Below are positions 59,568 through 64,000 of a stretch of DNA of 64,000 nucleotides, in pieces (position 1 is the stretch's first letter; every line of letters starts with the position of its first letter). The position numbers and the translations under genes are program-made. A model generated the notes under the pieces. It was given only the letters and a program-made list of their open reading frames with translations. It was not told where the DNA came from and ran no database searches. Source of the stretch: Pseudoflavitalea rhizosphaerae (GTDB lineage Bacteria; Bacteroidota; Bacteroidia; Chitinophagales; Chitinophagaceae); NCBI RefSeq assembly GCF_003991355.1, contig NZ_RCSU01000002.1, forward strand, positions 682,001 through 746,000, given 5' to 3'.

Positions 59568-61103
59568 TTATTTTATGGTTAGATAAATACCCAGCTTATT
59601 CAAGCCGGTAGCGGGTTCCCAGGTATCATTGTTTGCGAAGCGGACAGCATATTCAGGGCGCTCACCAATGCTTCCGTATTTGTCGGGCAGGAATAAAAAA
59701 GTCTCGTATTCGCCGGGAGTAACTGTTGAGGGTACTGTTATGGCGCTTTCCAATTTAATATTTCCGCTATACCATGTGCGGGGATCGGCATCTGTATCGA
59801 AGGAAAACTGTTGTCCTGTTGTGCTGTTCCTTAAAACTATTTTCACCTGCCGGGGATTGTAGCAGGACGCGTACCCCCGGTTGATCATTTCGATACTGAA
59901 ATTCATTTTTTGTCCGGCGGCCACCGTCTTAGGGAAACTGGCCGACTGCAGCACGAACCTGTATCCCAATCTTTTCTTTATCTCTTCCATGCAACCACCG
60001 GTCTGCCAATCGTTGTTCACATCATTATTGTAGGCACAGTTCAGGAAACTGTAATGAAGGCTTTCCAGTTCGCTTTGTGCAATACCTGCTGGTGCGCAAT
60101 CGTTTTGCGGGCTGTAATCATCCGTGCAGGTTTCGCCGCCCACCACAACAAACCTGCTGTCTTTCTTTTTGTATCCTTTCAGTACACCGAGGTCTGATTT
60201 GCGTACGGATAAGGAGTTACCATAATCCTCGTAAGTGCCGTAATCATCGGGAGAAGCAAGGAGACAATCGTTGTGAAATCCGATACGCGCTTTATCGGTT
60301 CCCTTGAATGCTTCATTGTCCAGCAATGGAGCAACACTGGTCAGCGCCTGTATACCATACACGAATCGTTGCTTCAATTGCGGATAACGGACCTGTATCA
60401 TCCTGTCTGTGGGCACCGCTTCCAACAGAGCGCGAAGCACATCTGTTCTGTCGCGCCAGTTATCATCCAGCAGTTTTCCCGCCGCTCCGGTCTGCGAAGC
60501 GTCGCCAAAATGATCAGTATAATACTGTTCGCCCCAAACTCCTATAAAGCCCATTTGCACACATGCGATCACATCTGCATTATTATGAAAGAGATCTTTC
60601 AATTGTGCAATATGGCCGAGTACAATTGATTTGGGCGCATCACCATAAGGCGGACAAATAAATCCTTCCGGACAGGCGCCGGCATTTGAGGTATTGGTGT
60701 ATGTGAACCGGGGGATCAGTTTTGATCCGGCTTTCCGGGCTATTTCAAAATCGGCCCTGACATTGTCCAGGAATTCTGCAGACAGAGGTTTGTCCTTAAA
60801 TACATTCAAAATGTAATAACGGAATACCAGCGTGCTTTTCACACTGTAATTACCGCCATCGGCCTTTTTCCCATTTCTCCATTCTTTCAGCTGGTCCTGA
60901 TCCAATGGAATGAAATTGCCGGCAGTGGTTTCACTATAGCGGTAAAAACCTCTTTCCGGATTGGGGAAGTCTTCATTACTTTCAGTATAACTGACGGTGA
61001 TGGTTTCCGTATCCTGGGCAGATGATTTTACCGGTTTTGAACAAACTATAGTTGTAAGTCCAATCACCAGGAAAGAGAAAAACATTTTCACGCCGACATC
61101 CAT
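59568..61103 (-). CDS. DUF4874/DUF4832 protein (glycosidase-like TIM barrel)
   Basis: The 511-residue exported protein has a hydrophobic start (FFSFLVIGLTTIVCSKPVKS), then FPNPERGFYRYSETTAGNF, VFRYYILNVFKDKPLS, VIACVQMGFIGVWGEQYYTD and MIQVRYPQLKQRFVYG. These are signatures of paired DUF4874 and DUF4832, which form a barrel like glycoside hydrolases. A C-terminal beta-sandwich follows (KMNFSIEMINRGYASCYNPR). The biochemical function of these domains is not established. It is within the GH31 operon, 29 bases after GH31. Confidence 0.9.
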   Translation of the reverse strand: MDVGVKMFFSFLVIGLTTIVCSKPVKSSAQDTETITVSYTESNEDFPNPERGFYRYSETTAGNFIPLDQDQLKEWRNGKKADGGNYSVKSTLVFRYYILNVFKDKPLSAEFLDNVRADFEIARKAGSKLIPRFTYTNTSNAGACPEGFICPPYGDAPKSIVLGHIAQLKDLFHNNADVIACVQMGFIGVWGEQYYTDHFGDASQTGAAGKLLDDNWRDRTDVLRALLEAVPTDRMIQVRYPQLKQRFVYGIQALTSVAPLLDNEAFKGTDKARIGFHNDCLLASPDDYGTYEDYGNSLSVRKSDLGVLKGYKKKDSRFVVVGGETCTDDYSPQNDCAPAGIAQSELESLHYSFLNCAYNNDVNNDWQTGGCMEEIKKRLGYRFVLQSASFPKTVAAGQKMNFSIEMINRGYASCYNPRQVKIVLRNSTTGQQFSFDTDADPRTWYSGNIKLESAITVPSTVTPGEYETFLFLPDKYGSIGERPEYAVRFANNDTWEPATGLNKLGIYLTIK

Positions 61104-61132
61104 TTTGTGTAAAATGATAATAATGAAAAAAT

Positions 61133-62743
61133 CTACTTCAATACCAGTTCAAAGAATGGCAACTCGTTCAAAGCCGCTTCCACAGTGATCCTGACCGGCC
61201 CCTTGAATTTTCTTCCATCGATATACTTCCAAATTCCCTTCGGCAGCATAACGTTCCTTTTGTTATCCTTTGCAAGGACCGGCGCCACCAGGATGCTATC
61301 GCCGATCATCAGCTGATCGTTGCAGCCCGCAAATCCTGCATTGGGAAAAACATATTCCATATGTCTTACCACAGGTTCACCGGTGATGGCGCTTTTCTTT
61401 ACCAGTTCCATGATCAGCGGCGTGTATTTCTTTCTCAGTGCAACAGCTTCTTTGATGGCAGCCAGGTGTGGTTGGTCCAGTATCCGCCAGGGCGCCACGG
61501 AGAATTGCATCATTGGCATGAGCGCATGACATTGAGCAGAGCGCACAACCAGGTCCTGGTCCAGCTTACTGGCATCTACATTATCGAAGGAGCTGTAGTC
61601 GCCGCCACCGATCATATCCGGGCAGGTAAAAGGATAGCCCAGCAATCCGGCGGCTGTCATGCCCGGCACCAGTTTCCGCAGGTCTTCCCAGGTATGCAGT
61701 TTATCCCTCAGTCTTTCTGCAAGTGGTTCACCTCCCCGCTTCCACATAGCGCGGTATTCATTCAGCGGGTATTTGAGGCCGAAAGCTCCCCACAATTCCG
61801 TGTGTTGATTGGCTGTTGCGGGTTGAAAAGAAATTGTATTAGAAGGATAATATTCCGGATCACCTGCATCGAACTTGAAACCATCAACGCCGTATTCTCT
61901 GATCAGTTTATCCAATTGCTGCTGGTACCAGTTTATTGCTTCGGGATTGGTAAAATCCATCACCATGCTGAAACCATTCCACCATTGTATGATCGCTGGC
62001 CTGGTGGCATTTTCCCAGGTTCCGTTTTTCTCTTTTTCCATCATCACCCACTTCTTCTTCATCAGGAAGCGCGCCTCTTCGGAATCCGGACGGATAAACG
62101 GACAAACCCAGACCATTACTTTAAAGCCCAGCCGGTGCAAAGTATCCATCATGGCTTTGGCGTTATCGAACCTGTCTTTCCTGAATTCAAACCGGCCATA
62201 GTAAGGAGCCCAGTTATCGTCTATCATCAGCACACCCGGCTCAAAACCGTTGTCAATAATGGAGCGCGCATACTTTAAAATATCATGCTGATTTTGATCG
62301 TAAATGAGCTCGATCCAGGTATTGTACTGGGGTTTGGAAAACAACAACTCGTCAGGTATTTTGCCTGATGGAGGGAAACATTTACTGGCGGCAGCTTTGT
62401 ACGCTTCTGACAATGTGCTTCCGGCTTTTTCTATGATTATATTTTTTTGTTTGCTGAATTTTATTTCTTTATCTGTTAAAGTGAAAGCAAAAGGCTGATC
62501 ACTCCAGACATACCGGCCTTTATTGGAGAGCAATAAAGGAGCGGCCTGGTTTCCTCTTACATCTCCGTTCAGGTCAAGTGTAAAACCTTTTGGGAAAGGC
62601 ATGTGCTGACTTTCATTCACTGCAGCACCATACCATTTTTCACCGGGTAACAATGCCACTGTTTGCTGTGCAGATGAAATCATCATATTCATCAGGAATA
62701 AAATGCCCAGTAACAGTCGCATATAAGATGTACGTTTTTCCAT
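61133..62743 (-). CDS. Glycoside hydrolase family 31 enzyme
   Basis: The 536-residue exported enzyme (signal YMRLLLGILFLMNMMISS) hydrolyses alpha-linked sugars. The likely nucleophile is Asp292 in DGFKFDAGDPEYY and the acid/base Asp376 in FTCPDMIGGGDYSS. The DDNWAPYYGRFEF region and VWVCPFIRPDSEEA also match GH31. It is shorter than typical alpha-glucosidases. The substrate (glucoside, xyloside or galactoside) cannot be fixed from sequence. It begins the base after the stop of the SusF-like gene, so translation is probably coupled. Confidence 0.93.
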   Translation of the reverse strand: MEKRTSYMRLLLGILFLMNMMISSAQQTVALLPGEKWYGAAVNESQHMPFPKGFTLDLNGDVRGNQAAPLLLSNKGRYVWSDQPFAFTLTDKEIKFSKQKNIIIEKAGSTLSEAYKAAASKCFPPSGKIPDELLFSKPQYNTWIELIYDQNQHDILKYARSIIDNGFEPGVLMIDDNWAPYYGRFEFRKDRFDNAKAMMDTLHRLGFKVMVWVCPFIRPDSEEARFLMKKKWVMMEKEKNGTWENATRPAIIQWWNGFSMVMDFTNPEAINWYQQQLDKLIREYGVDGFKFDAGDPEYYPSNTISFQPATANQHTELWGAFGLKYPLNEYRAMWKRGGEPLAERLRDKLHTWEDLRKLVPGMTAAGLLGYPFTCPDMIGGGDYSSFDNVDASKLDQDLVVRSAQCHALMPMMQFSVAPWRILDQPHLAAIKEAVALRKKYTPLIMELVKKSAITGEPVVRHMEYVFPNAGFAGCNDQLMIGDSILVAPVLAKDNKRNVMLPKGIWKYIDGRKFKGPVRITVEAALNELPFFELVLK

Positions 62744-63571
62744 TTATTTATCCCTCCATTTATCTACTTTGATCCTCCATATCCCGCCACGTTCAGTGGT
62801 GGTATAATTCCAGGTAACATCAGCGCCGGTCAATGATACAGCCTGTGTTTCCCAGGTGCCACGGCAAACGAAGATCTCTGTCAGTTGCCAGTCTGTATGT
62901 CCGGGTGGATAAGGAATAGACAGGCAATAGCAGTTATTCATGTCAGGGTTCTTGTGGAATTTGTATTGCGGCTCATTGCGGCTGCCCCATCCATTGATAC
63001 TGCCAAAAATATACAGGTCTTCATCGGCAGGCGTTGTAGCCGGTGTTTCCAGCATGATGGTGATCTGGTTGGCTACAATGCAGTCTGCAACCGGATCACA
63101 GGTCAGCACATCTTTTCCATAAAAACTCTTTTTTCCTATTTCAGTATTGTGAGTATCAAAGGAGGTAACCAGTACTTTATATACACCTCCCCTTGCCTCT
63201 TTGGGTATGTTAAGCTGTACATTGAAAATATGATATTCAGGACGATAGAAGGAAGTGATCTCAGCAGAACTGAGTAGTTCATCTTCTTCATTCATCAGTT
63301 GAAAGGAGATCTTTCCCAGACCGGTAGTGGAACCGGTATTGCCATTGACGGGAATATATTTTCCCTGCAGGCCGGACATGCTTGCTACTGTATCTTCAGC
63401 CGTCAGATCCTGGTCATTGTTCACATTGTCCACTTTGAATATGGTGAGGGAATTTTCGATATCGTAGGGAGCGCCGTTGTGATCGTCGTTCTTATTGCAG
63501 CTGACAATGATAAGCGTCAACACCAAAGAGGCCATGAACCCGGCAAACAGCCACTTGCTTTTCTTATTCAT
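62744..63571 (-). CDS. SusF/SusE-like surface glycan-binding lipoprotein
   Basis: The 275-residue product has a lipoprotein signal (LFAGFMASLVLTLIIVSC). It has one N-terminal Ig-like domain (SLTIFKVDNVNNDQ, VLVTSFDTHNTEIGKK). A C-terminal carbohydrate-binding-type domain follows (LYIFGSINGWGSRNEPQYKF, CYCLSIPYPPGHTDWQL), the NGW pattern of SusE/SusF starch-binding modules. It would sit on the outer surface, holding the glycan near SusC/D. The next gene (GH31) starts at the adjacent base. The sugar bound is unknown. Confidence 0.85.
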   Translation of the reverse strand: MNKKSKWLFAGFMASLVLTLIIVSCNKNDDHNGAPYDIENSLTIFKVDNVNNDQDLTAEDTVASMSGLQGKYIPVNGNTGSTTGLGKISFQLMNEEDELLSSAEITSFYRPEYHIFNVQLNIPKEARGGVYKVLVTSFDTHNTEIGKKSFYGKDVLTCDPVADCIVANQITIMLETPATTPADEDLYIFGSINGWGSRNEPQYKFHKNPDMNNCYCLSIPYPPGHTDWQLTEIFVCRGTWETQAVSLTGADVTWNYTTTERGGIWRIKVDKWRDK

Positions 63572-63589
63572 AAGAAATTATTTATTTGA

Positions 63590-64000
63590 TCAGTAACCAG
63601 GTGTTTGTTTTACAATACCCTTACTTAATTCTATTTCAGATTGTGGAATTGGGTACAACATGTAATGGTCCTGCCAGGGACGTGTGGTGGTGTTGATCTT
63701 TCCAACACGGATCAGTGCATTCTTCAGGGAATCCACTCCCCATCGTCTCAGATCGAACAAACGCCAGGCTTCCATGCCCAATTCCAAACGTCTTTCATTC
63801 CTGATATTGCGCAGGAGCTCATCATTGTTGTATGACTGGTAATCGGATTCGGATGGTAAGGTCAGTCCTGCCCTGTTCCTCACACGCAGCAGCAGATCGA
63901 TGGCCTCATCTTTGGCGGCAGTACCTACAGAGCCTTCAGACATCAGCGCTTCAGCTCGGGTCAGCAAAACGTCTGAAAAACGGAACAAAGGCCAGTTGAG
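63590..64000 (-). CDS. SusD/RagB-family protein, C-terminal part (start outside window)
   Basis: The frame is open at the right edge, where it reads LNWPLFRFSDVLLTRAEALM, a typical SusD segment, then LLLRVRNRAGL, NERRLELGMEAWRLFDLRRW and MLYPIPQSEIELSKG at the end. About 136 residues are visible. It lies 18 bases before the SusF-like gene, so it is the surface-binding component of the same utilization locus. Its SusC partner must lie beyond the edge. Confidence 0.94.
   Translation of the reverse strand, partial: LNWPLFRFSDVLLTRAEALMSEGSVGTAAKDEAIDLLLRVRNRAGLTLPSESDYQSYNNDELLRNIRNERRLELGMEAWRLFDLRRWGVDSLKNALIRVGKINTTTRPWQDHYMLYPIPQSEIELSKGIVKQTPGY

Noticed and set aside
61361-62278. A 305-codon plus-strand frame
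   Set aside because: Antisense of the GH31 gene; no recognisable protein.
1-64000. tRNA, rRNA, integrase or phage genes
   Set aside because: None found by eye; no cloverleaf, conserved rRNA segments or integrase-like motif was noticed.

Overview
The window is a chromosomal stretch of a Bacteroidota bacterium, most likely of the Chitinophagaceae (inference). The evidence is SusC/SusD pairs with FecR-type (DUF4974) anti-sigma factors, several ECF sigma factors, a PUR-type DNA-binding protein, PorT-like barrels, a T9SS sorting domain, and promoters of the TAnnTTTG type. Most genes are ordinary chromosomal genes. No rRNA, tRNA, CRISPR array or intact transposase was seen.

Layout. 1-3000: the end of an AsmA-like gene and the membrane pyrophosphatase hppA. 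3000-5700: a terminator hairpin with a possible very short RNA, an unusual 11-bp tandem array, then a BlaI/BlaR1-type pair with its own palindromic operator. 5750-6220: a frameshifted remnant of a secreted protein. 6300-8760: WbqC-like, LEA14-like and exported HMA proteins. 8780-12700: pyrimidine and CoA genes (pyrE; pyrR-pyrB-coaD-thioesterase). 12850-17340: two PorT-like proteins, pruA, and prfB with its programmed +1 frameshift. 17400-25250: dienelactone hydrolase, sensor kinase, YtxH, YqaE/Pmp3, META, ltaE and pgi, with a MITE-like inverted repeat at 21391-21524. 25290-27030: a metalloprotease pseudogene with a T9SS tail. 27100-35998: PUR, ABC exporter, a sigma/anti-sigma/STN-barrel operon, a methyltransferase, and a thioredoxin-reductase-like flavoprotein with an AraC regulator. 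36000-44520: GNAT, pcm, an exported Mn-type SOD, an S9 peptidase, a lone ECF sigma factor and an Lrp regulator. 44520-56690: topB, aminopeptidase P, and a sigma-FecR-SusC-SusD-TlpA nutrient-uptake unit. 56790-64000: a polysaccharide-utilization locus (SusD, SusF-like lipoprotein, GH31, DUF4832 protein, beta-helix protein) cut by the right edge.

How it fits together. Two cell-surface signalling systems are visible. The one at 54.8-56.7 kb fits the classical model: a SusC with an N-terminal STN domain signals through FecR to an ECF sigma factor. The one at 30.0-32.7 kb has the sigma factor and FecR, but its partner is a small STN protein with no TonB plug. The right-hand locus is a carbohydrate-degradation operon on the minus strand.

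The points most worth a second look are the repeat family present at about 10.1 kb and 40.1 kb (multi-hairpin, with the ends of a transposon-like element), the 11-bp phased array before blaI, the MITE at 21.4 kb, the short RNA candidate after hppA, the plug-less STN signalling operon, and the two decayed secreted-protein genes.
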